In this document: positions 23,896 to 30,603 of the stretch, one piece after another | Layout: each line of letters opens with the position of its first letter | Position numbering within the stretch: the stretch's first letter is position 1 | Assembly (NCBI RefSeq): GCF_030269325.1 | Contig: NZ_BSTD01000001.1 | Coordinates: 2,000,681 to 2,064,680 of the forward strand | DNA length: 64,000 nucleotides | Reading direction: 5' to 3' | Source of the DNA: Amycolatopsis sp. NBRC 101858 | GTDB taxonomy: Bacteria; Actinomycetota; Actinomycetes; Mycobacteriales; Pseudonocardiaceae | The notes under the pieces: generated by a model | Database searches by the model: none | What the model saw: only the letters and a program-made list of their open reading frames with translations | What the model was told of the DNA's origin: nothing | Translations under genes and position numbers: made by a program

Positions 23896-24002
23896 GACCT
23901 GGGGTTGCGCCGGCCAGCGACTTCAGTGTGCGGCAGCCGTGCCAGGTCAACCCCGGCACGCACCGTGATCGGCCCGGCCCCGGACGTCCCACGTCCGGGG
24001 CC
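23896..24002 (+). promoter_or_regulatory. Possible leader with alternative pairings and terminator
   Basis: GACCTGG (23896-23902) can pair with CCAGGTC (23942-23948), and overlapping GGGGTTG (23901-23907) can pair with CAACCCC (23948-23954). The two helices exclude each other. A perfect 12-bp hairpin GGCCCCGGACGT/ACGTCCGGGGCC follows at 23976-24002. A six-codon frame (GTG at about 23878, MARKPL) with AGAAAGG upstream ends at the first segment. No ligand or gene link is established. Confidence 0.35.
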
Positions 24003-24120
24003 TTGCTGATTCCGGGGCCGTGATCACTCGGCACAGTCAGATGATCACGCTGAGTCGTTGGATCTGTTTCAATGGATTCGCCCCCGCAAGACCGACGAAA
24101 TTTCGAGGAGTAGAGGCCCG

Positions 24121-24381
24121 ATGGCCGGAGTCGAAGAGATCCGCGCTGGCATCGCGCTCGCCAATGAAAAGGCGTCCGCGAGCATCGCCGCCCTGCAACA
24201 GGCAGCGCAGTCTCTCGAAGAAGCCCAGCAGTCGCTCGCACAAGCGACGCAAGGCAGCAGCCAGCACGAAGTGAGCCAGGCGCACGGGTTGCTGGCGGAG
24301 GCACTGCAAGGCATCAACGGCTTGCAGAGCACGGTTCAAGCAAGCATTTCCTCCGCCGACTCCTACTCGGCGCGTCTCTAG
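24121..24381 (+). CDS. Small helical protein of FtsK-like locus
   Basis: The protein has 86 residues, rich in Ala and Gln. It is predicted to form a helical hairpin: EIRAGIALANEKASASIAAL, then LEEAQQSLAQATQ, a break, then HGLLAEALQGINGLQSTV. It ends SSADSYSARL. The size and fold resemble WXG100 proteins but there is no W-x-G turn. GAGGAG lies about 12 bases before the ATG. It is paralogous in plan, and in the ...Y-S/R-x-RL ending, to the next gene product. It may be a substrate or structural partner of the ATPase encoded downstream. Confidence 0.75.
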   Translation: MAGVEEIRAGIALANEKASASIAALQQAAQSLEEAQQSLAQATQGSSQHEVSQAHGLLAEALQGINGLQSTVQASISSADSYSARL

Positions 24382-24385
24382 CCGG

Positions 24386-24631
24386 ATGACGCTCGCCGAA
24401 CTCCACCAGCTGCTCACCGCCGTCGTGGCCGGGCTCGCCGACGCGCGCGCCCACTCCGAGCGGGCCACAAGCCTGCTCGGGGAAGCCCGGCAAGCTCTCG
24501 TGGACGCCCAGGCCAAGGCCGATCCCTGGCTGCCTTCGCAGTACGCGCAGGCAGGCGAGGGGCTGGACCAGCTCCTCGTCCGCCTGTCCTCTGCCGAAGA
24601 TCTGGTGAGCGGATACCGGTCGCGCCTGTAA
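24386..24631 (+). CDS. Small helical protein of FtsK-like locus, second copy
   Basis: The protein has 81 residues with an all-helical plan: HQLLTAVVAGLADARAHSER, SLLGEARQALVDAQAKA, then QAGEGLDQLLVRLSSAEDLV, ending SGYRSRL. It starts 4 bp after the first small gene and ends 33 bp before the ATPase gene, so it is part of the same operon. It shares length, helix layout and C-terminal RL with its neighbour, suggesting a heterodimer similar in logic to EsxA/EsxB. That comparison is inference. Confidence 0.72.
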   Translation: MTLAELHQLLTAVVAGLADARAHSERATSLLGEARQALVDAQAKADPWLPSQYAQAGEGLDQLLVRLSSAEDLVSGYRSRL

Positions 24632-24664
24632 TCCTTTTGGGGACACCTTTTCTTGGGGACGCCG

Positions 24665-27394
24665 ATGGCCAACAAGTCAGCCGAGCAACGCAACCGCGTC
24701 GAAACCGCACTCGACCGGGTCCGCCACCAGATCGGCCTGGTCCTGGGCGCGGCGGCCGGGGCGCGCCAAGCCGCCGAGGCCGACCTCGCCAAACTCGAGC
24801 TCGAGCGCGACATCGTCCGCGTCGGCATGAACCACGCCACCGCCGAGCAGCAGAACGAGTGGTCCCGGCACCCCGCCGCACACGAGGTGTTCGGCGCACT
24901 CGGCAGCGTGCGGAGCGCTTACTACACCGACTGGGGTCAAGGGCCTTCTACGCTGCGCGAGCTCGTCTCGCAGAACGCACCCGGCCCGGCCGGGCTGCCC
25001 CCGGGTGACTGGCTCGGCCGCGTCGGCCACAACGCCGGCATCACCTCGCCCGGTCTGTGGCGCGTCGGCTCCGCGACGGCGGCCGGCGGTGACGCGACCC
25101 GCACGTTCGACGTCGCCGTCCCGCTGCTCGACGAGTCGCACCTGGCGATCACGTCGGCGCCGAAGACCCGGCCCACCATCGACGGCATCGTGCAGAACCT
25201 GCTGATCCGCGTGCTCTCGACGTTCGAACCGGGCGCCGTGCGCGTGCACCTCTGGGACATCGGGCAGCTGACCGCGATCCTGCCCGACCTCTACCCGCTG
25301 AGCCGCACGAGCGCGCTTTCGCTGTACGACCCGGGCCGGCTCGAGGACCTCCTCGACGAGCTGGCCGGGCACATCCGCCGCATCCACGCGACCGGGATGC
25401 AGGACGGCAAAACGTCCTTGCGGGAGCTGCGCGTCCACCGGCAGGAGCGGATCGAACCGTTCCGCATCGTCGTCCTGTACGGCAACGGCGAAACGCTCGA
25501 GCCGGAACGCGCGCGGGACCTCAAGCGCGTCGCGAGCGGGGCGCTGGCCGCCGGGATCTGCCTGATCATGATCGACGTGCCGACCGCTGTGAGCGCGTCA
25601 GTCGAGACGCTGAGCCTGATCGACGACCGGCACGCGATCAGCAGCATGACCGGCACCGACCTGGTCGTCGACCTCGATCCGCCGATGCCGTCCGGGCAGG
25701 TCATCCGCGCCGCCGACCGGATCGCCGCGGCACTGATCGCCAAGCAGGGCGGGCCGCGGTCGTTCGACGACCTGCTGCCGGCCGAGATCGGGCACGAGAG
25801 CTCGGCGCGCGAGCTGCGCGCGCCGGTCGGGTTCTTCGAGGGCGAGCCGGTCGAGGTCGTCATCGGCGACGCGAGCCCGCACGCCCTGATCGGCGGGCCG
25901 TCCGGTTCGGGCAAGACGAACTTCCTGTACGCGCTGCTCGGCAGTCTCGCGGCCCGGTACAACCCGAACGAGCTGGCGCTGTACCTGCTGGACTTCAAGG
26001 AAGGCGTCTCGTTCGCCGGGCTGGCGCCGGGGCGCAAGGACGCGAGCTGGCTGCCGCACGCGCGGCTCGTCGGCGTCAACGTCAACACCGACCGCGAGTT
26101 CGGCCTGGCGCTGCTGCGGTTCCTGGCCGACGAGCTGCGGCGCCGGTCGGCGGCCGCGAAGGAGCACGAGGTCACGAACCTCGCCGACCTCCGCGAAGCC
26201 GACCCCGGCGGGCACTGGCCGCGGATCGTCGCGGTGATCGACGAGTTCCAGTACCTGTTCGCGGGCCGCGACCAGGTGACGGCCACAGCCACGCAGCTGC
26301 TGGAGGACATCGCGCGGCGCGGCCGGTCGCAGGGCATCCACCTGGTGCTGGCCAGCCAGGACGTCGCCGGCATCGAGGCGTTCTGGGGCAAGCCGGCGGT
26401 GTTCGAGCAGTGCACGCTGCGCATCGCGATGCCGAAGGCGCGGCGCGTGCTGGCCGAGACGAACAACGCGGCGGTGTCGGCCCCGAAGTGGCACGGGGTG
26501 ATCAACCACGACTCCGGCGTCGCGCACGGCAACCAGCTGGCCCACATCCCGGACGCGAGCAGCAAGAACGTGTTCGTCCGGCTGCAGCACCGGTTGTGGG
26601 AGGAGTACCAGGGCCGGTTCCCGCGGCCGCGCCTGTTCGACGGCGCGCATTCGCCGGTGCTGGAACAGTTCTCGGCGTACCTGGACCTCAAGCCGAACTC
26701 GCGGCCGCGGGCCCTGCTCGGGCAGTCGATCGACGTCGCCGAGGCCGCGTGCAGTGTGGAGCTGCCGCGGGCGCCGGGCCGCAACATCGCGGTGCTCGGG
26801 TCGGCCACCGCGGAAGCACTGTCCATCATGGACTCGGCGGCGCGTTCGCTGTCGCGGCAGTACGAGCCCGGCGAGGTCGAGTTCGTGCTGAGCTGCCCGA
26901 TCGAGGCCTGCGCCCCGGCGGCGCTTGAGCTGACCGAGCGGCTGCGCGCCGACGGCCACGCGGCCACGCTGGTCGACGACCTGACCGGAGTGCTGGAGTC
27001 GATGACCGGCTCGATGTCCGGCGGCGCGAAGATCCTGCTCCTGTACGGGGTCGACGCGGCGTTGCCCGCCTTGGAAGCGAAAGCCGTCGGGCAGCTGAAG
27101 AGCGGCCTCGACCACCTGCGCGTGCTGCTCAAGCACGGGCCGGGCCACGGCATCCACACGATCGGCTGGTGGCGCAGCATCGCCCGGCTCAAGGACACGC
27201 TGGGCTTCGCGGGCACCGACGACATCGGCACGTGGGCGGCGCTCGACGTCCAGGGCAACGAGCTGTCGCCGTTCGCGGCGGGCCAGGTGGTGCACTGGTC
27301 CCCGCGTCCGGGCCGCGCGTTGTTCTTCGACCGCACGACCCACGGCGCCCCTGAAGTGATCATCCCGTTCCAGCGCCCGGAGAACGACCGATGA
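24665..27394 (+). CDS. FtsK/SpoIIIE-type ATPase, EccC-like
   Basis: The protein has 909 residues. The N-terminal region (about 1-130) is helical and charged, with no membrane helices. One intact FtsK-type ATPase domain carries Walker A GPSGSGKT (411-418), LLDFKEGVSFAGLAP, and Walker B VIDEFQYLF (Asp526-Glu527), followed by GIHLVLASQD. A second ATPase-like domain from about residue 700 lacks a P-loop (VLGSATAEA at the expected place) and is degenerate. Intact-plus-degenerate modules are reminiscent of EccC of type VII secretion, but the membrane anchor is absent. ATG 24665 has GGGGA upstream; a TTG 12 bp earlier is possible. The likely role is to move protein or DNA. Confidence 0.85.
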   Translation: MANKSAEQRNRVETALDRVRHQIGLVLGAAAGARQAAEADLAKLELERDIVRVGMNHATAEQQNEWSRHPAAHEVFGALGSVRSAYYTDWGQGPSTLRELVSQNAPGPAGLPPGDWLGRVGHNAGITSPGLWRVGSATAAGGDATRTFDVAVPLLDESHLAITSAPKTRPTIDGIVQNLLIRVLSTFEPGAVRVHLWDIGQLTAILPDLYPLSRTSALSLYDPGRLEDLLDELAGHIRRIHATGMQDGKTSLRELRVHRQERIEPFRIVVLYGNGETLEPERARDLKRVASGALAAGICLIMIDVPTAVSASVETLSLIDDRHAISSMTGTDLVVDLDPPMPSGQVIRAADRIAAALIAKQGGPRSFDDLLPAEIGHESSARELRAPVGFFEGEPVEVVIGDASPHALIGGPSGSGKTNFLYALLGSLAARYNPNELALYLLDFKEGVSFAGLAPGRKDASWLPHARLVGVNVNTDREFGLALLRFLADELRRRSAAAKEHEVTNLADLREADPGGHWPRIVAVIDEFQYLFAGRDQVTATATQLLEDIARRGRSQGIHLVLASQDVAGIEAFWGKPAVFEQCTLRIAMPKARRVLAETNNAAVSAPKWHGVINHDSGVAHGNQLAHIPDASSKNVFVRLQHRLWEEYQGRFPRPRLFDGAHSPVLEQFSAYLDLKPNSRPRALLGQSIDVAEAACSVELPRAPGRNIAVLGSATAEALSIMDSAARSLSRQYEPGEVEFVLSCPIEACAPAALELTERLRADGHAATLVDDLTGVLESMTGSMSGGAKILLLYGVDAALPALEAKAVGQLKSGLDHLRVLLKHGPGHGIHTIGWWRSIARLKDTLGFAGTDDIGTWAALDVQGNELSPFAAGQVVHWSPRPGRALFFDRTTHGAPEVIIPFQRPENDR

Positions 27395-27795
27395 CCGACG
27401 ACGGTGCCACCGCGGCCATGCGGTACAAGGAAATCATCGCCCTCTCCCGGGGCTCGGCGGAGAACCTGCGCGCGTGGGAGCTGGCCCGAGCAGAAGAGCT
27501 GACCGGGGAGATCGAGGAAGCCCAGACCGCGATCGAAGTGGCGTCGGAGCGCGAAGCCCGCGCGGCCGAGCGCGCGACCCGCTGGTGGAAGATGGCGCTG
27601 CACAACATCCAGGGCCTGCTCTGGCTGGACCCGGGCGACGAGCCCCGACCGGTCTTGACCGCGCGCCCGGCGTACCTGGAGCGGTACCTCGAGGAGGTCA
27701 AGCCCAGTTACCAGGAGCTGGTCCAGGCGGTGCTGGCCCTGGGGTGGCGCGCCAAGCGAGCAGCTTCGAAACGCGGCGAGCAGCCGCCGGCCTAG
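27391..27795 (+). CDS. Coiled-coil protein of FtsK-like operon
   Basis: The protein has 134 residues. A charged helix (about 8-65: ENLRAWELARAEELTGEIEEA ... REARAAERATRWWKMAL) is followed by a short link and a C-terminal helical part ending in a basic tail (RAKRAASKRGEQPPA). It starts in an ATGA overlap with the ATPase gene, so the two are co-translated and probably interact. The stop codon shares a CTAG tetramer with the stop of the convergent YbaB-like gene. No family is recognised. Confidence 0.72.
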   Translation: MTDDGATAAMRYKEIIALSRGSAENLRAWELARAEELTGEIEEAQTAIEVASEREARAAERATRWWKMALHNIQGLLWLDPGDEPRPVLTARPAYLERYLEEVKPSYQELVQAVLALGWRAKRAASKRGEQPPA

Positions 27796-28166
27796 ACATC
27801 GAACACCGTGTCGTAGGGCTCGTCGTCGGTGGGAGCTTGCCGACGGTGGCGTGGTGGTGCCGGCCTTGGTGCTCCCACGGTCGGCGGCGCGGCGAGCTTT
27901 CCGGTCGCCGCGACGGCCTCCCGGATCGCGGCGGTGATGGTCCGGCCCAGCGTGACGGCGTCGGAGCGCATGGCGTCCGGAGCGAGCCGCACTTCGCTGA
28001 CGACTCCACCGGGCCCGGCGAGCACGGTGACGGTTCGATCCGGCGAGACGACGGTGGTGTGCTCGCTGCCCGCGATGCCGGCGAGGAGGCGCTGGTTCTC
28101 GGCCTTGCGCTCCTCGATCTGCTTGAGCTGCCAGCGCATTTCCTCGATGAGCTGCGCGTTGTTCAC
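27792..28166 (-). CDS. YbaB/EbfC-like protein (EspL-like)
   Basis: The protein has 124 residues. An N-terminal helix (NNAQLIEEMRWQLKQIEERK) precedes a beta sheet (TVVSPDRTVTVLAGPGGVVSEVRL) and a second helix (TLGRTITAAIREAVAAT). That is the YbaB/EbfC tweezer plan. A disordered basic tail follows. YbaB-like proteins occur in ESX loci, where EspL is one. The start is the GTG that overlaps the stop of the upstream gene as GTGA. It is the last gene of the minus-strand WXG-like operon. Confidence 0.78.
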   Translation of the reverse strand: MNNAQLIEEMRWQLKQIEERKAENQRLLAGIAGSEHTTVVSPDRTVTVLAGPGGVVSEVRLAPDAMRSDAVTLGRTITAAIREAVAATGKLAAPPTVGAPRPAPPRHRRQAPTDDEPYDTVFDV

Positions 28167-28732
28167 GGCGCCTCCCCGCTGCGAAGACTCCACGCGACCT
28201 TCGCCGTCGCCTCGGCGACTGCCGGCCAAGCGTCTTCGGACTCCGCCACCACCGACAGGATCACCACGGACCGGCCGTCCGGCAGGGGGATCTGGTACTC
28301 CGCCTTGATCTGGGTGCGGACGTCGCGTTCGGGCAGGTGGAACTCGCCGCCGCTGATTGCGACGATCGCCGGGCCGATCGGGAGCCGCACCGGCTTCACC
28401 ACCGCGCGCTTGTGCCGGCTTCGATAGAGCTCGGCCATCGCGGCGACCAGGGCGTCCTGGTTGGCGGGCGACGTCTCCGGCCACTGCGCGACGCCGAGGG
28501 TCAGGGTCGCGATGTCACCCTTGCGCCGGCCCACGGCGAACTTGCCGAAGACGCGGATGCCGTTGGCCTGCATGGCCGGCACCAGCGCCATCAGGTAGCT
28601 GCCGAACTCCTCGACGGACGTCCCGGACGCCAGGTTTTCGGCGATGGTCCAGGCGTGGCCGCGGTTCATCTTGTCGTCGGCGCCCACCGGCATGCCGGCG
28701 AACCCCGGTGGGAGGTCGATTTGGAGAGGCAT
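28163..28732 (-). CDS. Unknown protein of WXG-like operon
   Basis: The protein has 189 residues of mixed alpha/beta type, starting MPLQIDLPPGFAGMPVGAD, with no signal peptide or membrane helix. Strand-rich segments (IRVFGKFAVG, IATLTLGVAQW, AEYQIPLPDGRSVVILSVV) alternate with helices. I do not recognise the family. Its start overlaps the previous stop by one base (TGATG) and its stop overlaps the YbaB-like start (GTGA), so it is translated in chain with both. Position suggests a cytoplasmic accessory or chaperone for the WXG-like proteins. Confidence 0.72.
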   Translation of the reverse strand: MPLQIDLPPGFAGMPVGADDKMNRGHAWTIAENLASGTSVEEFGSYLMALVPAMQANGIRVFGKFAVGRRKGDIATLTLGVAQWPETSPANQDALVAAMAELYRSRHKRAVVKPVRLPIGPAIVAISGGEFHLPERDVRTQIKAEYQIPLPDGRSVVILSVVAESEDAWPAVAEATAKVAWSLRSGEAP

Positions 28733-29925
28733 CAGTTCCACACCTCGTCTTCCGCACGCTCACGACGGCGTTGTGGCGCGTTGTCGGCCTGTGCTCCGGC
28801 TTCAGCCGCATTCCAATACGCCACACCCGCCGGCGAAACGAACGAAGCAGCGGCCTGGGTCGCGTCCTTCGGTATCCAGTAGTTCACGAGGTCGCCTATC
28901 GGCCCCTCGAAGCTCACCCCCGCCGCCCGCGCGCCTGCGTCGAGCTTGAGCTGGGTATCGAGCGCGCCGTAGCCGATGCCCTTCATCGCGGCCTCGACTC
29001 CCGGTGAGGCGAAGGTGCCGACCAGTGAAGTCGCCGCACCGAGCCCATCGAAGATCAGGGTCTCCACAGCGACATCGGCACCCGCCAGTTTGGCTGTGGC
29101 GTGGCCGGCGAGCGCTGCCACACCGAAGCCGGTGGCGACCGCTCCCACGATCTCCTTGGCGGGATCGGGAAGGAACTCGCCAAGGAGGCCAAGGGCGTTC
29201 CCGATGTCACCCGACACGTCCGAGACCTTGGCGATCACCTCCGCGTGGTCTTGGACGAAGTCCCACGCCTGGTCCACCGAGTCGGCCAGGGTGTTGCCCA
29301 AGTCGACAAGGGCCCCGCCCACCGCGTCACCCAGCTCGTCGAGCAGGCCTGGCTCGTCCGGGGCCAGCTCCTTCGCCTTCCGCAGCGCCTCCGCGACCCG
29401 GGCCGCCGCCTCCGTGTGCTCCTGCTGGAGCTGCTTCGCCGCGTCCTGGACGTTCTGGCAGCCGTCGATCGCCGTCTGGAGCTGCCGGCCCGCGTTGTCC
29501 AGCAGGCGCTGGGCGATCTGCAGCGACGGCTGGTCCGGGAACGTCCGGTTCGCCAGCGCGAAGTCCGGGTTCGCGCGGGCCTGCTCGGCCGCCTGGGCCG
29601 CCGCCTCGGCGCGGGCCTCCAGGTCGGCCGCGCGCTTCTGCAGGTCCCCCAGCTGCTGTGCCCAGGCTTCGAGCGCGGAGCCGGCGTCGCCCATCGAACG
29701 AGCCGCACCCTCGAGGTACTGCGGCAGCGGGCCGATGCGCCGCGCGAAGGCATCGCTCGCCTCGCCCTGCCAAATGCCCTGCTTCCGGACGATCCGGCGC
29801 AGCGCGTCGTCGGCCTCGGTCAGGTCCTTGCTCACCGCGCGGTACTTGCCGGCCAGGTCGGTGACACCGTCGAGATCGCCCGGCGCCGGGTCGAAGCCCA
29901 GGGCCGGGAAGTCCTGCGTGCTCAT
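28732..29925 (-). CDS. WXG/ESX-like large helical protein
   Basis: The protein has 397 residues. The N-terminal 200 residues are helical: GKYRAVSKDLTEADDALRRI, a turn with QGIWQGEASDAF (W-Q-G, the WXG-type turn), and long Ala/Gln coiled-coil stretches. The middle and C-terminal part holds Gly/Ala-rich hydrophobic helices (KEIVGAVATGFGVAALAGHA). This is the layout of type VII secretion substrates with an N-terminal WXG domain. The C-terminal 50 residues show no toxin motif that I recognise. The start ATGA-overlaps the upstream gene. A polymorphic toxin lacking an obvious active site remains possible. Confidence 0.75.
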   Translation of the reverse strand: MSTQDFPALGFDPAPGDLDGVTDLAGKYRAVSKDLTEADDALRRIVRKQGIWQGEASDAFARRIGPLPQYLEGAARSMGDAGSALEAWAQQLGDLQKRAADLEARAEAAAQAAEQARANPDFALANRTFPDQPSLQIAQRLLDNAGRQLQTAIDGCQNVQDAAKQLQQEHTEAAARVAEALRKAKELAPDEPGLLDELGDAVGGALVDLGNTLADSVDQAWDFVQDHAEVIAKVSDVSGDIGNALGLLGEFLPDPAKEIVGAVATGFGVAALAGHATAKLAGADVAVETLIFDGLGAATSLVGTFASPGVEAAMKGIGYGALDTQLKLDAGARAAGVSFEGPIGDLVNYWIPKDATQAAASFVSPAGVAYWNAAEAGAQADNAPQRRRERAEDEVWN

Positions 29926-30470
29926 CGGCCGAGTCCGTCCAGGATGTCGGTGATACCGCCGGTCGCGCCGCCGCCGACCATTCCGCCGTCGGGAACCCCG
30001 CCGGGATCCTTGCGCTCGGCGAGCTCGTCGATCCCGGGAACACCACCGGTCACGCCGCCGCCGACCAGGCCGCCGTCGCCGCCCATCGGGGCTTCGCCGG
30101 AAGGCTGCCCCACTCGCGGAAGGTTCGCCCGGGTTCCGGTGCCGGCCCCGTCACCAGGTTCGTCACCGAGCACCGCCGAACCGAACTTCGACAGCTGCCC
30201 GCCGAACTCGGCTTCGATCCGCTCGTACTTCTGCTTCGCCTGCTTCAGCCGCTCCGTGATGTCCGCAGCCGCGTCGCCGAGCCGGCTGATGCCGTAGCCC
30301 CACGCGTCCTCGAACTCGACGCCCGCTTTGCCCAGGTCAGCCGTGCCCAACGACCCGAAAGCCCCACCGCCGCCCAGCTTCGTGTTCGCGTCGGCCATCC
30401 GACCCGCCGCCGTGCCGAGATCGTCGATGAGCTTGCCCAGCTCGTCGACCTTCACCGCATACCCGTCCAC
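29922..30470 (-). CDS. WXG100-like protein with Gly-rich tail
   Basis: The protein has 182 residues. The first about 95 residues form a helical hairpin (VDELGKLIDDLGTAAGRMADAN ... WGYGISRLGDAAADITERLKQAKQKY) resembling WXG100 proteins, although the turn reads 'EDAWGYG'. The C-terminal half is Gly/Pro/Asp-rich and disordered, with repeated 'GGVTGGVPG / GGATGGITD' units. Start GTG 30470 follows GGGGAGGG. It is the first gene of a four-gene chain to 27792 whose starts and stops overlap by 1-4 bases. It is a probable substrate or structural component of the neighbouring FtsK/EccC-like machine. Confidence 0.75.
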   Translation of the reverse strand: MDGYAVKVDELGKLIDDLGTAAGRMADANTKLGGGGAFGSLGTADLGKAGVEFEDAWGYGISRLGDAAADITERLKQAKQKYERIEAEFGGQLSKFGSAVLGDEPGDGAGTGTRANLPRVGQPSGEAPMGGDGGLVGGGVTGGVPGIDELAERKDPGGVPDGGMVGGGATGGITDILDGLGR

Positions 30471-30559
30471 GCCACCCTCCCCTGTGGTCCACTCCCACCG
30501 TAAGACGGCCGTCAACGCTCCGCGGTTTCATCGTCACCCAAAGGAGCGAACACGCAAAA

Positions 30560-30591
30560 GGGCCGCCACCGGGCGAACCCGGTGGCGGCCC
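30560..30591. terminator. Strong hairpin terminator
   Basis: GGGCCGCCACCGGG-CGAA-CCCGGTGGCGGCCC is a perfect 14-bp stem just downstream of the secreted nuclease gene on the minus strand. Confidence 0.85.
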
Positions 30592-30603
30592 CGAACTGCG
30601 TGC

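Larger units (their letters stand above)
22744..24120. other. Gene-poor stretch upstream of sigma pair and FtsK-like locus
   Basis: About 1.38 kb lacks a frame with good codon bias. A possible decayed minus-strand frame at about 23480-23600 gives a plausible peptide fragment (PDDDVDLIVTEVRATIRHAT) that stops abruptly and has no recognisable start. It carries a promoter-like sequence for the sigma pair and, at its right end, alternative pairing segments plus a terminator hairpin before the next operon. Confidence 0.5.

Noticed and set aside
28732..29925. Polymorphic toxin C-terminus on the WXG-like protein
   Set aside because: The last 60 residues contain no recognisable nuclease, deaminase or ADP-ribosyltransferase motif, and the downstream genes do not look like an immunity protein.
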